From: Roseovarius nitratireducens
GTDB lineage: Bacteria > Pseudomonadota > Alphaproteobacteria > Rhodobacterales > Rhodobacteraceae
Direction: 5' to 3'
DNA length: 64,000 bases
Assembly (NCBI RefSeq): GCF_002925845.1
Contig: NZ_PDNI01000058.1
Span: 384,276-448,275, forward strand
How positions within the stretch are numbered: position 1 is the stretch's first letter; each line of letters opens with the position of its first letter. The position numbers and the translations under genes are program-made. A model generated the notes under the pieces. It was not told the origin of the DNA, did not search any database, and saw only the letters and a program-made list of their open reading frames with translations. Shown one piece after another: positions 39,337 through 49,600 of the stretch.

Positions 39337-39798
39337 ATGCCGCTACCCAACGATCAGATTGACGATCTCGCCCGGGAATGGGCTCTGGGCGACGAGGACG
39401 CGGTGCGGTTCCTGGTCAATTTCATGCACATGGTGCGACTGGCCGACGACATCGCCGACGGTGATAGCGCCGCGCCGGTGCCGGACATGGCCAACCTGCT
39501 TGTGCGGGCCTGGCTCGAGCATTCGTGCAACCCCTTCTTCCAGAGGCACAGCGGCGCGCTTGGCGCTACGATGGCGAACGCGGTTCTCATGTGGGAGAAA
39601 AGCGAGGACTGGCGGCAGAGCGACAACCGCAAGACCCGCATGTTTGCCTTCGTGGCCCGAGAGACGGTCGAGCATGTCGCGCACACCGTTGCCTTCATCG
39701 TGGGCGGCTACCAGCACGCGAAGGAGGTAGCGCAGGAAATCCACGAGTTGAGCCATCAGGCGAGCGGCGAAACCTTCGAGGATTGGGAGGTAGAGTAA
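39337..39798 (+). CDS. Hypothetical late protein
   Basis: 153 residues, helical. DDLAREWALGDEDAVRFLVNFMHMVRLADDIADGDSAAPVPDMANLLVRAWLEHSCNPFFQRHSGALGATMANAVLMWEKSEDWRQSDNRKTRMFAFVARETVEHVAHTVAFIVGGYQHAKEV is well conserved in style with phage proteins of unknown function that often sit beside tail genes. It is the first gene after the second late element. Its stop overlaps the next start (TAATG). Confidence 0.65.
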   Translation: MPLPNDQIDDLAREWALGDEDAVRFLVNFMHMVRLADDIADGDSAAPVPDMANLLVRAWLEHSCNPFFQRHSGALGATMANAVLMWEKSEDWRQSDNRKTRMFAFVARETVEHVAHTVAFIVGGYQHAKEVAQEIHELSHQASGETFEDWEVE

Positions 39799-40850
39799 TG
39801 GGAATTTATGGCGGCGGCAGCGCACCGAGCCCCGATCCCAAGATCGGCGAAGCCGCGATGAAATCGGCCGAGATCGGGGAAGACTATCTCGGCTTCATGC
39901 GCGAGCAGGCAAAAATCTCGAACAAGTGGGCCGAGGATGACCGTTCTCGCTACAAGAGCGTGTTCGAGCCACTACAGGACCAATACATCAACGAAGCACT
40001 GCAAGGGCCGGACTACGACGAGGTCGCGGGTTCTGTGCGCCGCGCCGGGGCTGATGCGCGCCGCCAGTTCAGCCTTGCACAGGGACAGGAAGAGCGCCGC
40101 CTTGCCGCCTCGGGTGTCGATCCCGCCTCGGGCCGGTCCCGCGAGGCCACCCGCCGCTCGGAATTGACCGAGGCTCTTGGCGTCGCCGGGGCGCGCAACA
40201 CCACTCGGATCACCGAACGGGCTCGCGCCGAGGACAGGGCCGACGCCGAGACCGCGAACGCGATCAACATGGGCTCAGGTCTCGCCGTGAACCCGGCCAC
40301 GTCGCTGGGCATTTCCAACAGCGCCAATTCGTCGGGCTTTCGCGGTGCGATGCAGGGCTACGGCCAGCAGGGGCAGTTGCTCAACACACAGTATCAGCAG
40401 CAGCTTCAATCGTGGCAGGCCGACCAGGCATCGTCCAACTCGATGTGGGGCGGCATCGGCAGTCTCGCGGGGCTCGGCATCTCGATGATGAGCTCCAAGG
40501 ACTACAAGGAGGACAAGCGCCCGGCCCGCGGGGTGCTCGACACCCTCAAGGGGATGCCCGTGGAGGAATGGACCTACAAGAAGGGGATCGCGGACGAGGG
40601 CCGCCATATCGGGCCGTATGCCGAAGACTTCCATTCCGCCACCGGCAAGGGCGACGGCAAATCCATCCCGTTTCAGGATGCCCTGGGCGTCACGATGGGC
40701 GCGGTGCAGGAGCTTGCCGACAAGGTGGACAAGCTCGAGGGCGGCAAGACGCGCCGCAAGCGTCCCGGCGGGCGCGGCGTGATGGACACCGCGCCGCGTG
40801 AGGCGTCGGGCTCCGGCCCCGAGCCGCGCAGCATCGCGGGGGCGGCCTGA
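39798..40850 (+). CDS. Virion protein with S74-type chaperone domain
   Basis: 350 residues. The N-terminal 230 are helical (AMKSAEIGEDYLGFMREQAKISNKWAEDDRSRYKSVFEPLQDQYINEAL...), like internal virion or injection proteins. Residues 232-316 (SSKDYKEDKRP...GMPVEEWTYKKGIADEGRHIGPYAEDFHS...IPFQDALGVTMGAVQELADKVDKLEG) match the intramolecular chaperone (peptidase S74) domain that normally ends tail spikes and fibres. The position in a helical virion protein is uncommon. Confidence 0.75.
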   Translation: MGIYGGGSAPSPDPKIGEAAMKSAEIGEDYLGFMREQAKISNKWAEDDRSRYKSVFEPLQDQYINEALQGPDYDEVAGSVRRAGADARRQFSLAQGQEERRLAASGVDPASGRSREATRRSELTEALGVAGARNTTRITERARAEDRADAETANAINMGSGLAVNPATSLGISNSANSSGFRGAMQGYGQQGQLLNTQYQQQLQSWQADQASSNSMWGGIGSLAGLGISMMSSKDYKEDKRPARGVLDTLKGMPVEEWTYKKGIADEGRHIGPYAEDFHSATGKGDGKSIPFQDALGVTMGAVQELADKVDKLEGGKTRRKRPGGRGVMDTAPREASGSGPEPRSIAGAA

Positions 40851-41581
40851 TGGCGTTCGGATCGTTCCTCAGCGGCCTCGCGGGCGGGATTTCTTCGGGC
40901 GAAAACCTCAAGGAGCGGCGCAAGGAGCGCGGTGTCCTTGAGAGCCTGGCGAAGCAGGGCGGTGACGGCGATCACAAGCGCCCGGGCGAAGAGGGTTACA
41001 AGGGGACACCCCCGTTCGTGCCGGATAATGGCGGCGCCGGTGGGCGCGCTGGTGGAGGCGCTGTGCCCGAGAACGAGCGCGACCTTCTGGCCCTGACGCT
41101 GGATGCAGAGGCCGGGGGCGAGGGCTATGACGGGATGCTGGCCGCAGGCTCGGTCATCGCCAACCGGGCCAAGGAAGGCGGCTATGGCGGCGACGTGAAA
41201 CAGGTCATCATGAAGCCGGGCCAGTTCAGCGCGTGGAACAGCGTCACGGGCTACGCCGGGGGCGAAGGCGGGCTCGACATGTCCAGCCGCAAGCCGTCGC
41301 AGGACGCCTACAGGGTGGCCGACGCGATCCTCTCGGGCGACTACCGGGACCCGACAGGTGGCGCGACGCACTATTACAACCCGGCGGCGGCCAGCCCGAA
41401 ATGGGGGCAAGACGCGGGCGGCAACTGGCACCGCATCGGCAACCATGTGTTTGGTCGCGCTGATGCGGGACGCGACAGGTATGCTGGCCCGTCCAGCGGT
41501 GCCGCATCGAGCACACCGAAGCCGACCGAGCGCGGCGTGATGGGCCGGGGCGAAAGCCTCGTCACCCGCTATTACAGGTAA
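40850..41581 (+). CDS. SleB-type cell wall hydrolase
   Basis: 243 residues. The hydrolase_2 (SleB) domain covers about 75-205: ERDLLALTLDAEAGGEGYDGMLAAGSVIANRAKEGGYGGDVKQVIMKPGQFSAWNSV, then PTGGATHYYNPAAASPKWGQ...NWHRIGNHVFGRA. The early glutamate (DAEAG) is catalytic. It probably cuts peptidoglycan during DNA entry as a virion-borne enzyme, since it is encoded among internal proteins and not in the lysis cassette. The first 35 residues recur in style in the next gene (SFLSGLAGGISSGENLKERRKER), suggesting a shared packaging signal. Confidence 0.88.
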   Translation: MAFGSFLSGLAGGISSGENLKERRKERGVLESLAKQGGDGDHKRPGEEGYKGTPPFVPDNGGAGGRAGGGAVPENERDLLALTLDAEAGGEGYDGMLAAGSVIANRAKEGGYGGDVKQVIMKPGQFSAWNSVTGYAGGEGGLDMSSRKPSQDAYRVADAILSGDYRDPTGGATHYYNPAAASPKWGQDAGGNWHRIGNHVFGRADAGRDRYAGPSSGAASSTPKPTERGVMGRGESLVTRYYR

Positions 41582-41592
41582 GGAGGACGCAG

Positions 41593-43455
41593 ATGTCCGG
41601 GCTGGGATCATTCATTCAGGGCGCGTTCCAGGGCTACGAGTATGGCGAGTCGGTCAAGGACCGAAAGACGCAGCGCAAGCGCGACAAGGAGCGCCACGAG
41701 TGGGCGCGCGAGAACCAGGAATGGCGGCGCGAGAACAACGATTGGGCCTCCGACCAGCGTGATCGCCAGCGCGAGGCATGGGAGCGCGCGGACGATGAGC
41801 GTGACACCCTCTCCGACATCCACCGCGAGACGCGCGAAGGCTACGAATCCGGGACCGCTGCGCCCGAGCCACGCCCCGGCGAGGTCTCTTCGCGCGGCCC
41901 GACTGATGCGCGCCCCCAGGCACGCGGTGTCGTGGATGCGCCGTCCGACAGGCCACGTCCGCAGATGCGCCCGCGCTCCATCGCGCCGCAGCCCAGCGTA
42001 AGCTCCGAAGGCCCCCAACAGCCCGCAGTGCCCGGCCAGCAGGGGAAAGGACCGGTCGCGCCGCAACCGCCACAGGACGCGGCTCCGGCGATGCAGCAGC
42101 CCACGCAGACCATGCAGCCGGGCCGCTCCGTGCGCGGGGTGGCTGGCGAGCAGGGAGCGCCCATGCCGCGCATCTTCGCAGAGCATCCGCGCGCGCAACA
42201 GGCGGCACAGCAAGCCGGGATCGGCCTCGAGGCCCTTTGGGCGCGCATGAGGCCCGAAGGGCAACGCACCTTCATCGAAATGGACGGCGGGGCGGCGGGC
42301 CCACAACCCACGCCCACGCCGCCGCAGACACGCCCGCAGAGCGATCCGTCCGGTCGTCCGCAGATGGGCGCACGCCAACCGGCGGCACCCGAAGCACGCC
42401 CCGGCCCGCAGGCCCCCCAGCAGTTCCCGCAGGGCGGGGCTGTGCAGCGAGCGGCCCCCGATGGGCGCGGCGTTGCTCGCCAGACGGACGGCCCCGGCCC
42501 GATCAGCGGACCCGAGCAACCTGCGCCCCGTGATGCCGCGCAGCGACCGCCAGAGCGGCCCGGTGCGCCCGGCGCTGCCCCGAAGGTGGGCAATATCGAC
42601 GTGCGCGAAGCGTCCACGGAGGAATTGGATGCGCAGGCCACCCAAAACCCGCCGGATCAGGGCGGGGCGCCATCGGTCGAGGCCGCCGGGGCGGCGGTGC
42701 AGGAGACCGCGCAATCCTCGCGCGGCGTTGTGGGGCAGGGGACTGGCAAGGTGAACCCGGAGGACGAAGAGCGCGCCTCGCAGACCTTCATGCAGTATTA
42801 TGCCGAGAATGCCGCCCCGAAGATCGTGGAATACTACCTGTCGCAAGGCGACGTCGAGAAGGCGACCGCCTTCCAGGAATGGGCAGACAGCCAGAAGGTG
42901 AAAGGCCAGATGGCGAGCTGGTCGAAGGCGATCTGGGCGATCACAAACGGCGACGAGGACCGCTTCGTCGATCACCTCTCCGCGACCTACAACGCCATCG
43001 ACGACGGCCTGTCGATCGACCCGAAAAAGACCAAGTTCAAGCACGACAAGGACGGCAATATCATCGGCGGCACACTGGCCGTCATCAACGACGAGACGGG
43101 CGAAACTTCGATCACCGAGTACGACAACCAGCAGGACATCGTGGAGATGGCGGTCTACGCCCTCGCGCCCGAGCAGACGTTCGAGTACCTGTGGGGCCTG
43201 AGCCAGCAGGCGCGAGAGTTGCGGATCAAGAAACAGGGCGGGATCGAGCCGCTTGACCTTGCCAAGGAGATCCGGCGCGAGGCGGACAGCATCCGCAGCT
43301 CGCAGGAGTTCGCATCCGCCGAGACGCGCATGTCCGAGCAGCAGATCGAAGAGATCGCGCGTCAGAATGTCTACCGTCGCCTCGGCGCGACCACTGGTGC
43401 GTCCACGGGACAAGATGCAGCGGTTGGGGCCGGGGAGCCCCCCAGACTTAGGTGA
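41593..43455 (+). CDS. Large proline/glutamine-rich internal virion protein
   Basis: 620 residues. The start (LGSFIQGAFQGYEYGESVKDRKTQRKRDKERHEWAREN) resembles that of the SleB-type hydrolase before it. The middle 300 residues are disordered (PRPQMRPRSIAPQPSVSSEGPQQPAVPGQQ). The end is folded and helical (SQTFMQYYAENAAPKIVEYYLSQGDVEKATAFQEWADSQKVKGQMASWSKAIWAITNGDEDRFVDHLSATYNAIDDGLSIDPKKTKF). It likely rides in the head and is ejected. It ends the operon, before a strong terminator. Confidence 0.7.
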   Translation: MSGLGSFIQGAFQGYEYGESVKDRKTQRKRDKERHEWARENQEWRRENNDWASDQRDRQREAWERADDERDTLSDIHRETREGYESGTAAPEPRPGEVSSRGPTDARPQARGVVDAPSDRPRPQMRPRSIAPQPSVSSEGPQQPAVPGQQGKGPVAPQPPQDAAPAMQQPTQTMQPGRSVRGVAGEQGAPMPRIFAEHPRAQQAAQQAGIGLEALWARMRPEGQRTFIEMDGGAAGPQPTPTPPQTRPQSDPSGRPQMGARQPAAPEARPGPQAPQQFPQGGAVQRAAPDGRGVARQTDGPGPISGPEQPAPRDAAQRPPERPGAPGAAPKVGNIDVREASTEELDAQATQNPPDQGGAPSVEAAGAAVQETAQSSRGVVGQGTGKVNPEDEERASQTFMQYYAENAAPKIVEYYLSQGDVEKATAFQEWADSQKVKGQMASWSKAIWAITNGDEDRFVDHLSATYNAIDDGLSIDPKKTKFKHDKDGNIIGGTLAVINDETGETSITEYDNQQDIVEMAVYALAPEQTFEYLWGLSQQARELRIKKQGGIEPLDLAKEIRREADSIRSSQEFASAETRMSEQQIEEIARQNVYRRLGATTGASTGQDAAVGAGEPPRLR

Positions 43456-43552
43456 TCTCGCTTGACCGGCGAATCGCGCCGCGCTATCTATCCTCGCAGG
43501 ATCACCTTGCTTTTCATCCATCCTTGCGAGGGTGTCCTGTCCGACCAGATGG

Positions 43553-43587
43553 GGTCCGGTGCGCTCGTCGCACCGGACCTTTTCTTT
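43553..43587 (+). terminator. Strong Rho-independent terminator
   Basis: Perfect 11-bp arms GGTCCGGTGCG (43553-43563) and CGCACCGGACC (43569-43579) with a 5-nt loop, followed by TTTTCTTTT. It separates the virion gene cluster from the giant polyvalent gene. Confidence 0.92.
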
Positions 43588-43639
43588 TGCCGCTGCTTCC
43601 CTGCCAGCCCCGTCTTTGCTAAGGTGCGCGAGACATACC

Positions 43640-43651
43640 GCGCATGATGTG
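43640..43651 (+). promoter_or_regulatory. Repeated late leader element, copy 3 (giant gene)
   Basis: GCGCATGATGTG is identical to the second box of copy 1 and lies 32 nt before the GTG at 43684. The GGTATG box is degenerate here. Confidence 0.5.
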
Positions 43652-43683
43652 TGGCCACCCTCCAACTCCGTAAGGGGAAAGCT

Positions 43684-46600
43684 GTGGCACGCAAGAACGT
43701 CTTTGCGCTCGATCCCGTCGAATATGAGCTTGAACGTCAGGAGGCCCAACGCCAGGGCCGCGGCATTTTCGAGGAAAAGAAGCCGAAGGCGCCCGCGCCC
43801 GCGCTCAAGCCCGACGGATCGCCGGATTACGGGCGGATTGCCACGGACACGCAGGTCCCGCGCAACCTCATCATTGCCCTCACCGACGCCGCCGGTCTCA
43901 AGAATGGCGCACAGAAAGGCGCATTCGCCACCGAGGCCGCCAGCCGGATCGGGCAGGAAATGGCCGCGGGAAAGGATGCGCGCGCCGCGCTGGCGTCCAT
44001 TCTGGGCGAGGATGCGCCGGTCGATGACCTGATCAAGGCGGCCAAGGCCGTGCCGGAATACGACCGGATCGGGACCGAAGGGGACGAGGCGGCGCAGGCC
44101 GATCCCACGGAAAGTGGATCGGCGCTCGGCGATGCCGGAAAGCAGTTCGCAGGCGGCGTCGCAAAGGGCTCTGGCGCGTCGGTCGAGGGCTTCGGCCTTC
44201 TGCGCACCAGCCGCCTTTACGACCCGCTGAACCTCATCAACGACGAGGGCAAGGAGCGCGTCGGCGAAGCCACCCGATCCGTTGCCGATGCCATGCGGGA
44301 GTGGGGCGAGGAAACGCAGGCCGGTGTCAGCCCGCAAAGCCTTGAGGCCATCAAGGGGAGCACGCCCGATGGCGACCTCTTCAAGCCGTCCACCTGGTCG
44401 CTTGGGGAGAAGCCGTCGCTGCGCGGATACGCGATGCTCACGATGGACGTGCTGGGCTCGCTCGCCCCGGTTGTCGTGTCGTCGGTGATCGGCACGCCGG
44501 GCGCGGGTGCGGCGGTCGGCGGGATGCAATCCGGTGGTGCGGGCGCGGAGATGGCGCGCGAGATCGTCCAGAGCGCCGCGAAGGAGCGCGTGGAAGGCCC
44601 GGACGGCGAAATGATCTCGCGCCTCGAGGCCGACAGTTCCTATTACCGAGATCTGCGCGAACAGGGCGAGAGCCACGAGGTCGCGGTTCAGAAGACGACC
44701 GAGGCGGCAGAACGGCTCGCCGCGCTCTACGCCGCGCCCATCGGTGCGCTTGGTGGTGCATTCACCGGGACCCTTGTCACGGGCGGCATGCGCGGGCTGG
44801 CAGGGAGATCGGCCGCAACGCGCGTGGGCGGTGGTGCCGCGCTCGGGGCCGCCGAGGAATCGGCGCAAGAGGTTGCCGAGGGCATGGCGGCCAAGGCCGG
44901 GGCAGGGCAGGCCGCCGGCATGGATGTCGATGTGACCGAAGGCACCTTCGGCGACGCGATCCTGGGCGCACTCGGCGGCGGCCCGGTCGGCGCAGTAGGC
45001 GGGATTGCCACCGAGGGCCCCGCGACGCGAGACGAAGACGACGAGACCCCGCCACCCGCGCAACTGCCACCTCCTGACACACCGCCCCTGCCGTCACCTG
45101 AGCCCACCGGCCCCATCGGGCGGGCTGCGCAGAAGGCCCCGGGTATGCTGACCGGCGATTTCGAGGAAGGCACGCGCATCACGGTGCAAGGACAGGGGAG
45201 CAACCCGTTCGAGGCCGAGTTCGTGGAGGAAACGCCCAACGGCGTGCGCCTGCGCGACGAGACCGGCCCCATCCTGATCCCGCGCCAGGACATCGAGAGC
45301 GGCGCGGTCCAGATCGGGCAGGCCGAGCGCCGCACGCCCACCGGCATGTTCCCCGACATGAAGCCCGGGGCCGAGGTGGCGCTGCGCGACGCGGACGGGC
45401 GGGACTATACCGGCGTGTTCCTGCGTGAGGATGAGGGTGGCGTTGCGGTGCGGATCGCGGGGCAGGAGATTACCCTGTCGCCGCAGGAGTTCGACGAGGC
45501 CCGCGACGCGGCGCAGCGCGACGAAACCGACGCTCCGAAGGAGGCAGAGGCGCAGGATCAAGGCGCGGACGAGGCGGGAGCAGCCATCGAAATCCCCGAG
45601 GGCGTGGACCCGGGCGAGGTCGAGCAGATCGCGTCGGACCTGATCAACGAACAGGACATGGACCGCCCGAGCGCCGAGGCGCAGGCGATCCAGACGATCC
45701 AGCAGCGCATGGAGGAAGAGCGCGCCGCCGAAGAGCAGGCGGCGATCCCCGGCGCGCAGGACATGGCCGAACAGGGCGAGGTCACGCCGCCCGATGAGGG
45801 GCAGGCACAGGGGGAGGTCGCCCCGGTCGAGCCCCAGCCGCCCGCGTCGGTCGAGGGTGTCGACCCTGACCTCGACACCCCCCAATCCCCCGAGCTTCAA
45901 GCGGAGTGGTGGAAGAGCCTGCCCCGTCTGCGCAAGGCGGCGAAAGATATCGGAATGACCAAGGAGGCGCTGGCCGACGAATGGTCCGACAAGGGCGCGC
46001 TCACCGCCGCCGTGGACGCCGAGCTTGGTCGCCTCGGCGACACCGCGCAGCAATCGGGCCTGTCCCAAAATCCGGCACAGGAGCCCGAGAACGTCGATGA
46101 CATCGACGTGGACGCCCTGATCGGCCAGAACCTTGATGAAATGGACGCTGAGGATGCCGCGCTTGTGGGTGATGAAAGCAACACAAGCGGCGTTGTGGAA
46201 CAGGAACAGGGGGAAGGTGAACCACAAACTGACGAGGCCGACCCTGCCGCCGACATCGAACAGGCCGCGCAGGAGACCGAGGAAAACCCCACGCCCGCGC
46301 AGGCCGAGGCCGAGAATTACAAGACCGGAAAAGCCGAGTGGCAGGGGCGCACGCTCTCCATCGAGAACCGCAAGGGCTCTATGCGCCGCAAGGTCGGCCC
46401 CGACGGCGAAACCGCGTGGGAGGTCGAAATGCCCGCCCATTATGGCCGCATTCTCAAGACCGAGGGTGCGGATGGCGATCACGTCGATTTCTACATGGGC
46501 GACAACCCCGCCTCGGAATCGGTCTGGGTGATCGACCAGATGGACGCGGACACGGGCCGCTACGATGAGCACAAGGTGATGCTGGGCTTCGACAACGCCA

Positions 46601-49600
46601 ATGCGGCGGCAGAGACCTACATGGACGGGTTCAGCGACGGCAAGGGGCCGGATCGCCTGGGCGGTATGCGCAAGATGAGCGTGACCGGGTTCAATGAATG
46701 GCTCGAGGGCGACACGACCGCGCCGGTGACACCGATGGCGAAACGGCAGGACAAGGACGCGGCGCAGGCAGGGGATGACACGAACCCGAAGGGCCCGCGC
46801 GTTGTCGTGAACGAGGTGGGGGCAGATGGGCTGACAGAGAGCGAGCGCGCCGCAGGAAAAGCGCCGCTCGACCTTGTGACGGTCACGGACGTCTACGGCG
46901 ACACTCACCGGGTCAGTAAACGCACGCTCGACTCGGATCGCCCCATGCTGCGCCGCTTCAATGCCAATGGCGAAGAAATCGACGGCTCGCTCCTGTCGCG
47001 CGATAATATCGACACAGACGGGACGGGGGTCACTGCCACCTTTGCTGATAGCCCTGTGATCGGCGGTGGCCGCACAGCAGACAAACCCCTTGCCAGTGAA
47101 GCCGCGATAAAGCGTGCGATCAGAAAGCGGGGGCAGAAGGTCGAGGATTTCGATATTCAGGAGGTCAACGGCGGCTACCTGGGTGTTCGGAAGACCGGGT
47201 CAGAAGCCGCCGAGGCCGAGGCGGCGGGGTGGACCGAGGACGCCACGCCGCCTGATGAGCCGCAGCCGCGCGAAGCGGAAAGCGTTGACGTGCGGACACT
47301 TCCCGGCAAACACGGCAAGGTGGACACCAACCTTGTGAAGATCAACATGCGGAAGTGGCCGGAGGGCTATGACGTAACAGGGTCATACGATATTCCCGGC
47401 TTTGCTGGCGGCACCCTTTCCACGCCTTACCGCCAGTTCTATCCCACCAAGCACGAAGCGGCGGCGGCAGCGCTGAAAATGAGCGTTGGCCGCAATACAT
47501 TCCCCGATGAGCCCCGCGCTCCGTTCCCGACCCAAAAGCATGTGTCGGATGGAAGGAAGATTCGTCAATTCCTAGAAGAGTTGGCGACCCCGGAAGCGTG
47601 GGCCGCCGAGGTCGAGGCTGAAAGTCCAAGTGTATCGATTGAACAGGACGCGGAAAATCGCTCCACTTCGACCGGCGACGCCCCCGCAGAGACCGTCGAG
47701 GATATCGACGTCGATGCGCTCATCAGCGAGAACCTTGACCAGATGGAGGCCGAGGATGCCGCCGAATCCGAAGCGTCCACGAGCGACGAGCAGCGCATCA
47801 CAGACAGCTTCCTCGAGGCATTCCGCGCCGGGGAACGGTTCGCGCGCATCACGCAGGCCCGCAAGCGCGCGGGCGAGGCGCTGGGACGCGATATCGAGGT
47901 CTCGGATTTCACGATGCTCGAGGAAGCGATCGAGGCCGCCGTCGTCATGCGGGCGCGCGAGATCGTCGCGGGCGAGAGCGATCCCGTCACCGTCTATGCC
48001 GACCTTCTCGACCTCTACGACGCGCAGCCGATCCTGTCGGAGCGCACGCCCGAGAAGATGCGCAATCAGGCATATTCCACGCCCGCCCCGCTGGCCTATG
48101 TCGCCTCGCGGCTCGTCGGGATCGGCGACCGGACGCGCGTTGTAGAGCCGTCGGCGGGCAACGGGATGCTCCTGATCGAGGCCGCGCCCGAGAACGTGCA
48201 GGCCAACGAGTTGCAGCCGCACCGCGCTGCACAGTTGGAGCGCATCTTCCCCGGTTCCGTGAGCCAGGGCGATGCGATGGACATGACGGCCGCACCGTTC
48301 GACGTGCTGATCACCAACCCGCCTTTCGGGCGCGTCATGAACGAGGACACGCGCCAGAAGAAGGAGTGGGCCTTCGGCGACACGGGCGTCAAGACCAAGG
48401 AAATTGATCACGCGATGGCGTATCGCTATCTCGAACAGATGCCCGACGATGGCCGCGCCGTCCTGATCGTGGGCTCCGTGAAAAAAACCGGGGACCGCAA
48501 GAAGAATTACCAGGAGCGGTCGAAACTCACCTTTTACAAGACCCTTTTCGACCATTACAATGTAACCGAGCACTTCACGGTCAATGGCGACCTCTACAAG
48601 CGGCAGGGTGCGGCATGGCCGGTCGATGTGATCGTGATCGACGGGCGCGCGCCCTCTGCCCGCGCCTATCCGATGGCAGAGCCGCCCGAGGTTCTTTCGA
48701 CCTGGGCCGAGATTGGAAGGAAGCTGAACGATGCCCCTGACGTGGACACCACCGGGCGCGGACCCGGTGACGCAGTCGGTGGAGGTGCCGAAGGCGATGG
48801 ACCTGACGGTGGAGCAGTATCACCAACTGGTGATGCAGCGGGTCAACCGGATGCGGGACGAAGCGACCGACCCAGCGGATCGCGCGGCACTGGCGGACTT
48901 TCTGTCGAACCGGGGCGCGGAGCCCGCGGCGACACTGGTGGGGATGGTGAACCAGTTGGAGGAAACGGCCAACCTGCCGTGGAGCCTGACGCCGCCCCGG
49001 ACGTTTCCGGTGAAGAAGGAAGACCTGAAACTGGAACGGATGGAGCGTCCGAACCTGTCGGCGTTTCTGAACGCCATCGAGAGCCGGGGGGCGTAGGGCC
49101 CCGCACCGCCGGTCAGGCGGCGCAGGAGGGCGTCCAGAAGACCGGCGATGCCGTGAAGGACGCCGGGGCCGCGATCAAGGCCATCCTCAACGCAAAGATC
49201 GACCCCAACAAGACCGGGGCGATGGGTGCGGGCTTCCTGCAAGACGTCTACGAGCAGATCGAGCCGCACCTGAAATCCGCTTGGGACAACGTCACGGGCG
49301 CGGCCAAGGATTTCAAGGAGGCGGTGGGGCTGTTCCTGCGCGCCGTGCGCGAGCAGATGGGCCTGACCACCGCCGAGTTGCGCAACCTGCAACCCTACCT
49401 CGCGAAATTCGTGGAAGACGCGAAAGCCGCATGGGGCAAGCCGAAGTCCGAGCGTGGCCCGGCGCGCGAGAACACCGAGGCCGAGACAGACTTTCAGGTG
49501 GCCTACCAGCCACGCTCGTCGGCACAGTTCCGGATCGGCTCCCTGGTCCCGCGCGCGATGGAGCAGGCCGCCCAGGAGGCGCTGGACAAGATCGAGGCCA

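Noticed and set aside
32116-43455. A tape-measure, tail-tube or sheath gene
   Set aside because: None is recognisable in the structural block; the capsid, portal and adaptor types fit a short-tailed phage instead.
41608-45063. An 1,151-codon open frame on the minus strand
   Set aside because: It spans two plus-strand genes and a strong plus-strand terminator; composition is that of an antisense shadow.
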